A stretch of DNA of 32,119 bases from a virus. Where the stretch lies: positions 1 to 32,119 of IMG/VR virus record IMGVR_UViG_3300046167_000451. One strand, written 5' to 3'. Positions 13,304 to 21,984 of the stretch are shown in pieces. The notes beneath the pieces are model-generated. The model made no database searches and had not been told where the DNA came from. It was given only the letters and a program-made list of their open reading frames with translations. The position numbers and the translations under genes were made by a program. How positions within the stretch are numbered: position 1 is the stretch's first letter; each line of letters opens with the position of its first letter.

Positions 13304-13981
13304 ATGGGAACTAGGGTTCACTCAAAAGACCATGCTAAAGCAGTACAGGATTGCCCTGTAAGATGGGTGGCCTTTGACGCATTAATGGTAGGTGGAGAAA
13401 CTCTTACAGATTTGCCCTATCATGAAAGATTAGAAAGGATGTCAATGATACCCGACCAAGCACATAGAATGGAAAAGGGTGGCGATGTTTTAGCATTCTA
13501 TAACATTGCAATTAATGATGGCTTCGAAGGAATTATTGTTAAAGATGCTAACCATAAATATGAGTCTGCCAAGCGTTCTGCTTCTTGGGCTAAATATAAG
13601 CCCCCTAGAATTGATTTAGATGTAGTCATTACTTCTGCTAGATATGGAGAAGGGGCTAGGGCAGGATTCTTTGCTTCTTTCGATATAGCAGTAAAGAGTG
13701 AAGATGGTTTCATGAACATAGGTTCTGTAGGAACTGGACTATCAGAAAATGAAATGTTTGTATTAACAAATAAGTTACGAACATTGGTAGAGGGATATAA
13801 GGGAGATACTTATTTATTCTTACCGAAGGTGGTAATAGAAGTTACCGCCGATTTAATCTCAAGAAATAGTAAGGGAGATATTGGTCTAAGGTTTCCCCGA
13901 ATAGTAAAGATAAGAGAAGATAAATATGTAGCAGATATTAATACAGTATCAGATGTAATTCAGACTATGAATGGATTTTGA
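13304..13981 (+). CDS. lig: ATP-dependent DNA ligase, C-terminal part (frameshifted)
   Basis: This continues the ligase in the +1 frame. The frame is open from 13223 and carries DCILDGEI (motif III) before the first ATG at 13304, so that ATG is not likely the native start. Then come VAFDALMV, EGIIVKDANHKYES (motif IV), WAKYKPP (motif V) and an OB-fold C-terminal domain (VITSARYGEGARAGFF, GSVGTGLSENE, LRFPRIVKIREDK). Together with the upstream part it gives a normal-length ligase of roughly 510 residues. Confidence 0.85.
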   Translation: MGTRVHSKDHAKAVQDCPVRWVAFDALMVGGETLTDLPYHERLERMSMIPDQAHRMEKGGDVLAFYNIAINDGFEGIIVKDANHKYESAKRSASWAKYKPPRIDLDVVITSARYGEGARAGFFASFDIAVKSEDGFMNIGSVGTGLSENEMFVLTNKLRTLVEGYKGDTYLFLPKVVIEVTADLISRNSKGDIGLRFPRIVKIREDKYVADINTVSDVIQTMNGF

Positions 13982-14333
13982 TATAATGCTAGACCCCGAA
14001 ATACAGACTTGGTGCGAGAAATACGAAAGAGTGAACACTTATTCCTTTATGGTTTATGGTGACATAAGTGATGAAGAAATAGAGTTTGTAGGAGGCGGGG
14101 TTAAAATCCACCTTCTATCAAGAGGAGTAGACCCACCGATGATGTTATTTTCTAAGGGCATAGACGAAGAAGAAGCCAAGTCCCTAAACATTTACAGGGG
14201 AAATAATGTAACAGTAGTCGTTGCGAATTGTGAACTCTCGGACTACATCATAGAGATTATGCTAGAGGGTTTAAATTTCCTTAGATTTAAGTGTGAGTGT
14301 TTAGGTACGAGACAGGTGACAAATTATGTTTAG
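13971..14333 (+). CDS. Hypothetical 120-residue protein
   Basis: This overlaps the ligase end by 11 bases; ATG 13986 is an equally possible start, and neither has a clear Shine-Dalgarno element. The protein is acidic with alternating strands and helices (EEIEFVGGGVKIHLLSRG, NNVTVVVANCELSDYIIEIMLEGL). No motif is recognised. It sits between the ligase and a homing-endonuclease-like gene. Confidence 0.5.
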   Translation: MDFDIMLDPEIQTWCEKYERVNTYSFMVYGDISDEEIEFVGGGVKIHLLSRGVDPPMMLFSKGIDEEEAKSLNIYRGNNVTVVVANCELSDYIIEIMLEGLNFLRFKCECLGTRQVTNYV

Positions 14334-14724
14334 TAAAGAAGTTATGATTGGTATTTTTATCGGCGTTGCTAATTGCGATGTCCGAATAGAATCGGACTAT
14401 AGAAGTACATTGGGATATCAAGTAAGGCCCAAGATTCAGATTAGAGGAGAATTGGATTTCCTTAATCAAATTAAAAGAACTCTATTACAATATAATGTTA
14501 AGTGCCACATCAAAGAAAGGGAGTCTAAACTAAGACAGAAACCAATACTAACTATTTCTAGAATAAAGGATTTAGTTATTATAAGCAATATAATTCCTCC
14601 GGAATATTCTGATGCAAGAAATCAGTGGCCGGACTTCAGAACCGTAATAAATATAATGAATGATAAAAGGCATCTTAGCCTTAGTGGGCTAGATGAGATA
14701 TTAAAAATAAAGGGATTGATTTAA
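14326..14724 (+). CDS. Degenerate single-LAGLIDADG-like protein
   Basis: A 132-residue protein whose early part (VMIGIFIGVANCDVRIE, then TLGYQVRPKIQI, FLNQIKRTLL) follows the LAGLIDADG layout: helix ending in a Gly-rich motif, a strand pair with GY-x-x-RP, then a helix. The usual GLIDADGSF is replaced by GIFIGVANCD, so the catalytic acidic residue pattern is damaged. Such single-domain proteins are known in archaea and viruses. It may bind DNA without cutting, or have been adopted as a regulator. The next gene starts in a TAATG overlap. Confidence 0.5.
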   Translation: MFSKEVMIGIFIGVANCDVRIESDYRSTLGYQVRPKIQIRGELDFLNQIKRTLLQYNVKCHIKERESKLRQKPILTISRIKDLVIISNIIPPEYSDARNQWPDFRTVINIMNDKRHLSLSGLDEILKIKGLI

Positions 14725-15587
14725 TGGGACTAACCAATATGAATAAAGATAGAACTATAGTAATTACCGGAAAGAATGGAAGCGGTAAGTCTACTATGGC
14801 AAAGGAGATGTTTGAAGATGCTATTATCTACTACGCTAATGATATGGAAATACTTGATATTAAATCGCTACCGAAAGAAAGGGGAATAATAATAGAAGAC
14901 ATACACTACAAGCCGAAGAAAGATGAGATACTAAATGTTCTTAGAAACTATGGCGGTAAAGTGGTAATGACTTCGTTGAATCAAAAAAGTATTCCTGCTG
15001 ATATTAAGAATAAGGTTAAATTCAAGAGAGCAGGAAACAAACAATACCTAAGAGAACAGATTAAGGAACTAGCACCTAGATGCGAAGAACCGCTTTCATT
15101 GGAAAGAGATACATTCTCTTTAGTAATGGAATACATGAAACAAAGTGATAGGGACTTAGTTGCTAAGTTGTTAAAAATTAACAAGCCAGCAGACACGCAG
15201 ATTATGTCTTGGCTTGTAGAAAATATCCATCCTAATAGATTGATATTTGCAGATGGAGTCGTTAAGAGAAAGTGGCCACTGAACTACTTTTACGAAGTGT
15301 TAGCATATGCTTACATAGGTAAGAATTACAGTAGGCCAGCATTTCCTAAACGCAAAGCATATTCCAAAATACCTTCTCTATGTAGAAGGTTAAAACTAAG
15401 AAGCGGAGACGAAAGACTTCTTCGCCAATTATGTAAAGATGAAGACTTTAGCCGTTGGGCTAAAACCAAACTAAACAATAGTGAGTGTAGATTACTCGGT
15501 CTTGGTGAAAAGAAGATAAGAAAATCTAAACCTAAAATAAAAATGAGTAAGTTGAGTGATTATTATGCTATGGACGGAAAAATATAG
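14724..15587 (+). CDS. P-loop ATPase, possible clamp-loader large subunit
   Basis: A 287-residue protein with Walker A GKNGSGKST at residues 16-24 and an acidic strand IIIEDIHY as possible Walker B. The middle and end are helical and basic, and near the C-terminus MSKLSDYY looks like a PCNA-interacting (PIP) motif. It overlaps the RFC small subunit gene by 23 bases. Archaeal RFC large subunits carry a C-terminal PIP box and work with RfcS, so a divergent RfcL role is likely but not shown. It lacks classic RFC boxes such as SRC. Confidence 0.5.
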   Translation: MGLTNMNKDRTIVITGKNGSGKSTMAKEMFEDAIIYYANDMEILDIKSLPKERGIIIEDIHYKPKKDEILNVLRNYGGKVVMTSLNQKSIPADIKNKVKFKRAGNKQYLREQIKELAPRCEEPLSLERDTFSLVMEYMKQSDRDLVAKLLKINKPADTQIMSWLVENIHPNRLIFADGVVKRKWPLNYFYEVLAYAYIGKNYSRPAFPKRKAYSKIPSLCRRLKLRSGDERLLRQLCKDEDFSRWAKTKLNNSECRLLGLGEKKIRKSKPKIKMSKLSDYYAMDGKI

Positions 15588-16476
15588 GCCCGCTTTACTA
15601 AGCGGAATAAAAGGACAAGAACACTTCGTAATGGATGCGGAGAATTGGGTAGAATTACAGAACATGCCAAATGTTTTGTTTTACGGTACTTCCGGTACAG
15701 GTAAAACTGCGGCAGGTTTAGCCCTAGCAAAAACATTACTTGGGGAAAACGCACTAGATAATTTCTTTGAGATTAATGCTTCTGATGATAGAAGATTAGA
15801 AACTGTCAGAACTAAAATCAAAGAGATTGCCCAAAGCGGTAAACTTGGCAATGTTCCATTCAGAATAATTCTATTAGATGAAATGGATGGAATGACAAAC
15901 GATGCACAAAACGCATTGAAAAGAATTATGGAAAGATATTCAGACAATGTTAGATTTATTATTACTTGTAATGATAGAACTAAAATTATATTTGCCCTAC
16001 AAAGTAGGTGTGCAAACTATCACTTCAAGCCTCTTGTACCGGCAGTAGTCGGTTCAATTTTGATGGACATTTTGGACAAGGAGAACATACCTAACAGGCC
16101 AACCGAGTCCGAAATGCAGGGCTTTATAGGTGTTTATGGAGGTGACTTAAGGAGAGCAATCACCGAGTTACAGGCGGCAATTGCATCTGACAAACCACTG
16201 AAGGTACAAGTCCAAGAAGGGCTACAGGAATATGAAAATATAATTAATGAACTTATCAATAAAAATACTGACATTCTTACAACACTACACAACTTACTAT
16301 ACGACGGTAAAACCGTTAAGGATATTTGTGTTTCTTTGCATGATGTTATTATCAATGCTACTTTAGATGGAAATGTAAAATACAAATTTTTGAGAGTGAT
16401 AGGAGAAAGTGAATACCGGTCTACTACTATGACACCGAGAGTTTTACTCTCATGGATGGTAGGACAATTAATATGA
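15565..16476 (+). CDS. rfcS: Replication factor C small subunit (clamp loader)
   Basis: A 303-residue protein starting at ATG 15565 behind GTGATTATT. The N-terminus LWTEKYRPALLSGIKGQE is the RFC box II start. Walker A GTSGTGKT is at 41-48, Walker B LLDEMD at 103-108, sensor IITCND near 132, and SRC at 147-149 is the arginine finger. It would form the clamp loader that opens PCNA onto primed DNA using ATP. It is adjacent to its likely large-subunit partner. A compact C-terminal collar region follows. Confidence 0.92.
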   Translation: MLWTEKYRPALLSGIKGQEHFVMDAENWVELQNMPNVLFYGTSGTGKTAAGLALAKTLLGENALDNFFEINASDDRRLETVRTKIKEIAQSGKLGNVPFRIILLDEMDGMTNDAQNALKRIMERYSDNVRFIITCNDRTKIIFALQSRCANYHFKPLVPAVVGSILMDILDKENIPNRPTESEMQGFIGVYGGDLRRAITELQAAIASDKPLKVQVQEGLQEYENIINELINKNTDILTTLHNLLYDGKTVKDICVSLHDVIINATLDGNVKYKFLRVIGESEYRSTTMTPRVLLSWMVGQLI

Positions 16477-16494
16477 AAAAGGAGGAATCTGAAA

Positions 16495-17706
16495 ATGGAT
16501 GAAAAAACGAAGAACGAAATAGAGCAAGGAGCAAGTCTTCTCGGACTTAGTGCGGAGGACGCACTAGGAAAGTACGAAGATATTTGTAAGGAGAACGGGG
16601 TAGATGCCCAAAGCCCAATCGGTTTAGGACTATGGCGAAGCCATGTTGCCCAAAGCCGTAGGCAGAAATCTAAACCTAGTGGTGGGGGAAATAACCAATT
16701 GTCTAAGAAGGCATTTGGTTTCTTTATCTCACTTGAGTCTCCTAGAGACACAATGGTTTGGAATAGAAACAAGGCTAAGGAAGAATACGGTAGAAATCCG
16801 GATGCGGCTTTAGAAGCAGGGCTAATTGCTACTGCTGAAGAAACAGACGGTGGATGGAAAATCCTTAGAGTGTTCAAGGGCGATTACCAAGAAAGAATCG
16901 TTAAGTCACTACCCGACGGCGCAGAAGAAATTGATGGGAATACTATTATTCCTTTAGATGCTACTGACCGCTACCCTAACGGTGGGACAAACCGCAACTT
17001 TGGAAAACCGCTACCAGCACAAGAATTCCGTAGAACCGGAGTTTTCTATGGTATGGTCGGAGACAGTACAGAAATGAAACCGTATTTCTTTTCTTACAAG
17101 AAAGATGGTTGTCTAGGATTTGCACCGAATTGCTTCGAGTATCTACACATGGTTGTAATTAAGAATGAAACATCGGATGACATTTATGGTTATACTGAAG
17201 TTACTAAGGCTAGCCTAGTAATGAATGAAAACCTAGACCCTGAGAATTCCGATTACAGGGACATGTCTAACTTCGATTATGTTTCTACTCTTACAGAAGT
17301 ATTTTCTGATAAGATTGCAGAACTTGTAGATATTGATAGGCAACATGCTAACTTAGCAATGCTTCCGGTAAAGCAGAGATATGTTATTACTGACGGTACT
17401 GTTTGTAATATGAACATGACTCCATTTGGAAATGGAAACCGTGTCCTAAACATTACTGACTTAAATGCAGAGTTCGATTATGAAGGTGGAAATAACATGA
17501 CTACATGTTGGGTTCCCGAACATATCGGAATTGATTTTGGTATAGGAAGTAACATTATTGTTATCGGAAGAACTTCTCAAAGACAAGGAGACGACGGGCC
17601 GGAACCAGTTACAATTAATGTATCGGGACTTCTAGTTGTAGAAAGAGTTGGCTCTCCTGTAGAAATTGAGCAGTACGAAGAAACCAACGACGATTGGTTT
17701 AGTTGA
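16495..17706 (+). CDS. Probable ssDNA-binding protein (RPA-like OB fold)
   Basis: A 403-residue protein behind AAAGGAGG. The first 65 residues are a helical module (EIEQGASLLGLSAEDALGKY) followed by a Gly/Lys linker. Later regions read as strand-rich OB-fold blocks (KAFGFFISLESPRD, VLNITDLNAEFDYEGG, GSNIIVIGRTSQR, TINVSGLLVVERV). The end is acidic with NDDWF, like the protein-binding tail of SSB proteins. Its place between RFC and recombinase/PCNA genes fits a viral ssDNA-binding protein. The family call is uncertain. Confidence 0.5.
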   Translation: MDEKTKNEIEQGASLLGLSAEDALGKYEDICKENGVDAQSPIGLGLWRSHVAQSRRQKSKPSGGGNNQLSKKAFGFFISLESPRDTMVWNRNKAKEEYGRNPDAALEAGLIATAEETDGGWKILRVFKGDYQERIVKSLPDGAEEIDGNTIIPLDATDRYPNGGTNRNFGKPLPAQEFRRTGVFYGMVGDSTEMKPYFFSYKKDGCLGFAPNCFEYLHMVVIKNETSDDIYGYTEVTKASLVMNENLDPENSDYRDMSNFDYVSTLTEVFSDKIAELVDIDRQHANLAMLPVKQRYVITDGTVCNMNMTPFGNGNRVLNITDLNAEFDYEGGNNMTTCWVPEHIGIDFGIGSNIIVIGRTSQRQGDDGPEPVTINVSGLLVVERVGSPVEIEQYEETNDDWFS

Positions 17707-17740
17707 TTCCAAGGGGATTACGCCTCTTCAACAATTAGTG

Positions 17741-17750
17741 TAAATATATT
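17741..17750 (+). promoter_or_regulatory. Possible archaeal TATA element
   Basis: TAAATATATT in the 107-base gap after the ssDNA-binding gene resembles an archaeal TATA box, 60-70 bases upstream of the gene at 17814. Transcription would start near 17770. It is one of the few gaps large enough for a promoter in this block. AT-rich chance matches are common, so support is weak. Confidence 0.25.
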
Positions 17751-17776
17751 CTAATGGGAAAAGAATGATATTCAAG

Positions 17777-17799
17777 TGGGTGCGAAGCCCATATTTTTT
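17777..17799 (+). terminator. Hairpin followed by a T-run
   Basis: TGGGT (17777-17781) pairs with GCCCA (17787-17791, one G-U) around the loop GCGAA, followed by A and T then a run of seven T bases (17793-17799). This is a small intrinsic-terminator-like structure between the ssDNA-binding gene and the next operon segment. It would reduce read-through or separate early subunits. Confidence 0.45.
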
Positions 17800-17813
17800 A
17801 ATGAGGAATTTTA

Positions 17814-18068
17814 ATGAGTGAATTAATAGATGAAAGATATGTAATGAAGTCTGGCAGTTATGTCGCAGACTTATCCCTAGTGGAATTTATTACATGGAGA
17901 CAGAACGACGACGGGATTTTACTAAAGTTGCATATAGGGCAAAAGGAAATACGATTCCTTAGTACTAAGGAAATGGCAACAGAAGTTATGGGAATTTGGA
18001 CAAAATTCCGTGGTCAAGAAATAGACTTTAGAGAATATGAAATAGGTGGTAAATATGAGTTTAACTAA
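17814..18068 (+). CDS. Hypothetical 84-residue protein
   Basis: Behind TGAGGAATTTTA. It has strand-like segments (VADLSLVEFITWRQ, GILLKLHIGQKEIRFLS) and then a helix (TEVMGIWTKFR), which could be a small alpha/beta domain. No motif is recognised. Its 3' end holds the GGTGG element for the recombinase-like gene and overlaps it by 14 bases. Confidence 0.5.
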   Translation: MSELIDERYVMKSGSYVADLSLVEFITWRQNDDGILLKLHIGQKEIRFLSTKEMATEVMGIWTKFRGQEIDFREYEIGGKYEFN

Positions 18069-18897
18069 AATGAAGAAGGAAGTTATGGAAGAAGCAAAGG
18101 AAATCGCTGATGCGAAAAAGAAAACAATCTTTGGTAAAAAACAAGATGAGTTTAATTCTTCCTTTGCAGATTATATGAAAAAGAAAAGAGAAGCCAAGAG
18201 TTCTAGAATGGTTCTAGGCATTTGGGGAGAACCTAAATGCGGGAAGACTGGGATTGCTTTGGATTTCCCCGATAGAAACATTTGTGTTTTAGATTGGGAT
18301 AAAGGCGTAGATTCTACATGGAGAGAATGGCACAATTCTTCTGAGAAGATTGATGTCTATTGCCCTATTGTAATGAACAAAGAGAATGTTGTAGATATTG
18401 ATAAGAGCGATGATAACTCTCACGCCTTTGTTAAATATGTTAGGCAGAAAATAGAAGATGGAGATAATCCTATCTTTGTATTCGATGGAGTAGATACTTG
18501 GTTTCAATCTTGTTTGTTGAAAGTAAATCCAAATCCTAGAGTAGTCACTAAGGTAATGCCATACCAATACGGCGCAAGAAATAATATCTTCTACCATCTT
18601 TTGGAAACTATTTACCAACTGAACTGTGATGTGATTTACATTACTCACGAAACAGAGAAGTATCTAGATAACTCTCCTGTGGGTATGATGCCTAACTGGA
18701 AAGATTGGGGAGGAAAACTAGAACAGGAAATCTACTGTACTAGAAAGAAAATAAAGGGGCAAACTCACTTTGTTGCAGAACTAGTAGGTAGCCGAACTAA
18801 TGGAAACTTAGTAGGGAAGTCTTGGACTGTTAGAGAAGGTAATCCTCCTAACATTAAGTGGAACGGAGTACCGGAATTAAAAGAGGGTAAGATATGA
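18055..18897 (+). CDS. RecA-like ATPase (Sak4/RadA-related, AAA_24 type)
   Basis: A 280-residue protein starting at ATG 18055 after GGTGGTAAAT. Walker A GEPKCGKT at 58-65 and Walker B IFVFDGVD at 140-147 are followed by DVIYITHETEKYL, which fits sensor-like residues of RecA-family ATPases. The short length and lack of N-terminal HhH domain match Sak4-type single-strand annealing ATPases of phages more than cellular RadA. It would act in recombination or replication restart. It is coupled to the PCNA gene by ATGA. Confidence 0.72.
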   Translation: MSLTKMKKEVMEEAKEIADAKKKTIFGKKQDEFNSSFADYMKKKREAKSSRMVLGIWGEPKCGKTGIALDFPDRNICVLDWDKGVDSTWREWHNSSEKIDVYCPIVMNKENVVDIDKSDDNSHAFVKYVRQKIEDGDNPIFVFDGVDTWFQSCLLKVNPNPRVVTKVMPYQYGARNNIFYHLLETIYQLNCDVIYITHETEKYLDNSPVGMMPNWKDWGGKLEQEIYCTRKKIKGQTHFVAELVGSRTNGNLVGKSWTVREGNPPNIKWNGVPELKEGKI

Positions 18898-19637
18898 AAT
18901 TTAACATTGATAATAAAATACTAGAAAGAGCATTAGACGACATTCAAGGAAAGGGTAAGTACGGAGTAACAAACAGCAGTTTGGATAATACTATCTACAT
19001 TTCTCTAGAAGGTAACTTGCTAGAACTATGGAATGCCGACTCTACTCTATCTCTAAATATTAATTTAGAAGTGGATGGAGAAGAAGATGGTGATTTCATT
19101 TTCGATGCGAAGTATCTACTTCCCTTCGTTAAGAAGTTTAGCGGAGTCTGTAGTTTTGTTGCAGAAGATACTTTACAAGTTTCTTGTAATTCCCAGCAGG
19201 TAATAGTTCCAAGAATTATTACCCATTCTAATATGAATGCAATTACTAGAATAAAGGGAATGCTAGAACATGTTAGTTACGAAGAAGAACCGGAAACATT
19301 GTTTATGTTCGGCCCTTCTAAATACGAAGCAGTATTCACAATACATTCCGAGGACTTTAAGAGGACAATGGGATTATGTGAATTAATTAAAAGTGGAGTC
19401 TATCGTTTAGATTACGCAGAAGAAGCAGCAGTAATTAGCAGTCAGACATCTGCCTCTAATCGCTATCTAGAATCAATGGCAATATCTAATGCCAGTGGAG
19501 ATGCGGCTGTAGTAGAATGGTCTGGCCCTCTACACAAGTTCTTTGATGGTAAAATCAATGTCTACCTTAGAGACGACTTCCCACTATTATTAGTTGGAGA
19601 AGATAGAAGATTAATTCGTGCCCCGCATGTGAGTTGA
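18894..19637 (+). CDS. pcn: PCNA-like sliding clamp
   Basis: A 247-residue protein of normal PCNA length. The pattern LSLNINLEVDGEEDGDFIFDA followed by YLLPFVKKF, then INVYLRDDFPLLLVGEDRRL and an end near IRAPHVS, fits the two-domain clamp fold and its C-terminal strand before the AP end. The clamp encircles DNA and tethers PolB, nuclease and ligase through PIP motifs. Several neighbouring proteins have such motifs. It sits directly before PolB. Confidence 0.82.
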   Translation: MKFNIDNKILERALDDIQGKGKYGVTNSSLDNTIYISLEGNLLELWNADSTLSLNINLEVDGEEDGDFIFDAKYLLPFVKKFSGVCSFVAEDTLQVSCNSQQVIVPRIITHSNMNAITRIKGMLEHVSYEEEPETLFMFGPSKYEAVFTIHSEDFKRTMGLCELIKSGVYRLDYAEEAAVISSQTSASNRYLESMAISNASGDAAVVEWSGPLHKFFDGKINVYLRDDFPLLLVGEDRRLIRAPHVS

Positions 19638-19642
19638 ATAAT

Positions 19643-21367
19643 ATGATTATATCCACCATGAGAGATAATAAAAATATATTTCTCTCTTGGCGAGAAGAAG
19701 GAGAAAAGAAATGGAAGGTGGAAACCCATCGCCCATATTTTTTTGTAGATGATTCCCATAGGGAAATTAGATTTTACAGGCCTTCTAAATATGTCAAGAG
19801 AGAATTTGAGTATGAGAGTGGAGAATGGTTTTCTCTAGAAGGGACTAAACTAAAGAAAGTATATGTCGAGCAAGCAGACGATGTTAGAAATGCAAAGGAT
19901 ATGTTTATTCAGACTTGGGAAGCAGATGTAAGACACCACCATAGATACGCCATAGATAATCTAAAAGAGATACCGGAATACAAAATGCGTAAATGGTATT
20001 GGGATATGGAATGGCAACAAGGCGGAGAACATCATGATGAAATTACTACTATTGTAATGTATGATAATTATGATGAGAAGTATTACCAATGGGTTTGGTT
20101 TCCAAATGAAAGCCCTCTCTATACTCACTATGAAGGCAAGCACACTTATTGCTATAATAATGAAAGAGATATGCTTGAACATTTCATTAATACAATGGTA
20201 GAGAAAGACCCCGATATGCTAATTGCATGGTTTGGTCTAAAGTTCGATTTGCCTAAACTTATTGATAGATGCTGTGCATTGAGAGTTAATCCACTAAAAC
20301 TATCTCCGGTAGGAAGAGTGTCTAATGTATTCGCTACTAAGACCGGCTTTAGATTTACTAAAGCGGAGGAAGGATATTCTCCAATCTCCCAGCCCATTGC
20401 TGGTAGGATTTGCCTAAATTTAGATTTGGCATTTGAGAGACAATGGAATGATTCCCAAAGAGGAACGCTACCATCGCTAAGTCTAAACTATGTTTCTGAA
20501 AATGTATTGGGTAGAAATAAACTTGTCTCGGAAAAGTTTCCGGATGCAAATGAATTCTATCGTAGAGGGTGGTTAGAAGATACAGAAACATATCTAAGGT
20601 ATGCGTTAATAGATGTAGAACTAATGGTAGAGATTGACGAAACTAATTATTGTAGCGAGGCTATTCTTGCATTGCAAAGATTACTAGTTGCGCCCTTCGA
20701 CGCATGTTTCTATGCTAGCCACATGGGAGGAATATATTTTATGAGGAACGCTACATGGAAAGCCCCTACTGGAATTAGGCCAAAGAATAAAATCTGTTCT
20801 AATTGTAATACGGTCAATCTTAAGAAAGCAAAGACCTGTAAGAACTGTAAAGAAAGTTTATCCTACCAAGGTGCTATGGTTTATGACCCTCTAAGTGAAG
20901 GGACTAATGGCCTACATCATGGCGTGGCTGCATTTGATTTCGCTGGACTCTATCCTTCAATGATATTGGCCCGCAACATTTCTTTCGAAACTATTAGCGA
21001 TACCCCCACTGAATTCGGGGCGAATCTCGCTACGCCGAAGGACTTCAGCATAAGCGATGCAGAAGACATGGTTTATTTCAAAACCGATGAGTTAGGATTA
21101 TTACCAACTGCGGTCTTAGAATTGAAAGAATTGCGTAATGAATATAAGGCAAGGATGAAAGAAGCCAAAGGGCAGAACAATGATTCTGAGTATGTTAAGT
21201 GGTACAATAACCAAATGGCAGTAAAAAGATTATCTGCCAGTTTCTACGGGATTCTCGCTTTTGCTGGATTCGGTTGGTCGAATGTAACCTTGGCAGAAAG
21301 TATTACAGCAAGTGCAAGAGAAGCAATTAGATTAGCAGCGTTTAAGGCTAAGGAGATGAAAGCATGA
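19643..21367 (+). CDS. polB1: DNA polymerase B, N-terminal part (exo, motifs A and B)
   Basis: A 574-residue protein; ATG 19643 is preferred to TTG 19634. Exo I is WDMEW (D121, E123), Exo II has FD at 201-202, and Exo III is YALID (Y320, D324). Motif A is DFAGLYPS with D432. A zinc ribbon insert, CSNCN to CKNC, lies near 385-402. Motif B is KRLSASFYG, with Ala where Asn is usual. The protein stops after motif B; the palm motif C lies in a separate gene at 22906. The split resembles PolB1/PolB2 of Methanothermobacter. It replicates viral DNA with proofreading. Confidence 0.9.
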   Translation: MIISTMRDNKNIFLSWREEGEKKWKVETHRPYFFVDDSHREIRFYRPSKYVKREFEYESGEWFSLEGTKLKKVYVEQADDVRNAKDMFIQTWEADVRHHHRYAIDNLKEIPEYKMRKWYWDMEWQQGGEHHDEITTIVMYDNYDEKYYQWVWFPNESPLYTHYEGKHTYCYNNERDMLEHFINTMVEKDPDMLIAWFGLKFDLPKLIDRCCALRVNPLKLSPVGRVSNVFATKTGFRFTKAEEGYSPISQPIAGRICLNLDLAFERQWNDSQRGTLPSLSLNYVSENVLGRNKLVSEKFPDANEFYRRGWLEDTETYLRYALIDVELMVEIDETNYCSEAILALQRLLVAPFDACFYASHMGGIYFMRNATWKAPTGIRPKNKICSNCNTVNLKKAKTCKNCKESLSYQGAMVYDPLSEGTNGLHHGVAAFDFAGLYPSMILARNISFETISDTPTEFGANLATPKDFSISDAEDMVYFKTDELGLLPTAVLELKELRNEYKARMKEAKGQNNDSEYVKWYNNQMAVKRLSASFYGILAFAGFGWSNVTLAESITASAREAIRLAAFKAKEMKA

Positions 21368-21570
21368 ATACATTTCTAAGAAATAGAATAGAAGTTGAAG
21401 TTCACAATATGCCCCAGCCATTTACTTCCCATATGCTGAGAGTACATATGATAGAAATTTACGGAACTAAGTTCGCAGGTAATAGTAGAAGCATAGGATA
21501 TATTCTTACTAGGATGGACAATATAGAAAGAGCAGGTAAGACAGAATGGAGGGTTATAGGTGGAGTTTGA
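21364..21570 (+). CDS. Small winged-helix-like protein between PolB halves
   Basis: A 68-residue protein overlapping the PolB N-part by ATGA. The end, SRSIGYILTRMDNIERAGKT followed by EWRVIG, has the recognition-helix and Trp-Arg wing pattern shared with the 8775, 22290 and 22577 products. It could regulate DNA or be a remnant of an inserted element. Family unknown. Confidence 0.5.
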   Translation: MNTFLRNRIEVEVHNMPQPFTSHMLRVHMIEIYGTKFAGNSRSIGYILTRMDNIERAGKTEWRVIGGV

Positions 21571-21835
21571 TTTAGAAACATACTATGGGTTAGTAGAATG
21601 GGCCACTAGCAAGGAAGGAATTTTAGTTGCATTATTAGCGGTGTATTTGGCTTGGTTTCTTATACCGGCAATACAGGCATCCTTTATTACCCCTCAAGGC
21701 GAAGAACCATCTAGCATTGCTACTAAAGTAATAGTTTTCTTCGTGGTATTTGTACTGTTACCGCCTGTATTACTATTGGCTATGACTCTAAATTTTCTAG
21801 GACTACTGGGTGAAGAGGAGGGCGTGGAAGTATGA
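21560..21835 (+). CDS. Membrane protein with two predicted helices
   Basis: A 91-residue protein from GTG 21560, which has a GGAGGG element about seven bases upstream. Two hydrophobic segments, near residues 20-42 (ILVALLAVYLAWFLIPAI) and 57-83 (VIVFFVVFVLLPPVLLLAM), with a short acidic loop between and an acidic end. It is likely to sit in the host membrane, perhaps for lysis or superinfection exclusion. No family is recognised. Confidence 0.6.
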   Translation: MEFDLETYYGLVEWATSKEGILVALLAVYLAWFLIPAIQASFITPQGEEPSSIATKVIVFFVVFVLLPPVLLLAMTLNFLGLLGEEEGVEV

Positions 21836-21984
21836 AAACCAAATACATTACAGTCAAAGTAGATTATGATTCAGAAGAAACTTGGGAAGTTTCTCTAGAA
21901 GAAATTAGTGAGATAATCGCTATGATGAATAATCTAAAACGCAAGGCGGAGATAGTAGGAATTGAATCGGAGTTGAAAATATGA
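21832..21984 (+). CDS. Hypothetical 50-residue protein
   Basis: A short ORF with ATG at 21832 inside the end of the membrane protein, and its stop overlapping the next ATG. The sequence is a strand (KYITVKVDYDS) followed by a helix (SLEEISEIIAMMNNLKRKAEI). The strand-helix layout and coupling support it. No family is recognised. Confidence 0.5.
   Translation: MKTKYITVKVDYDSEETWEVSLEEISEIIAMMNNLKRKAEIVGIESELKI

Noticed and set aside
16134-16877. Leftward 247-residue ORF across RfcS and the next gene
   Set aside because: It is opposite two well-supported genes, and its composition (Ser/Pro/Phe rich) is typical of antisense frames.
18289-18648. Leftward 119-residue ORF inside the RecA-like gene
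   Set aside because: It is antisense to Walker A/B-bearing sequence and has no start signal.
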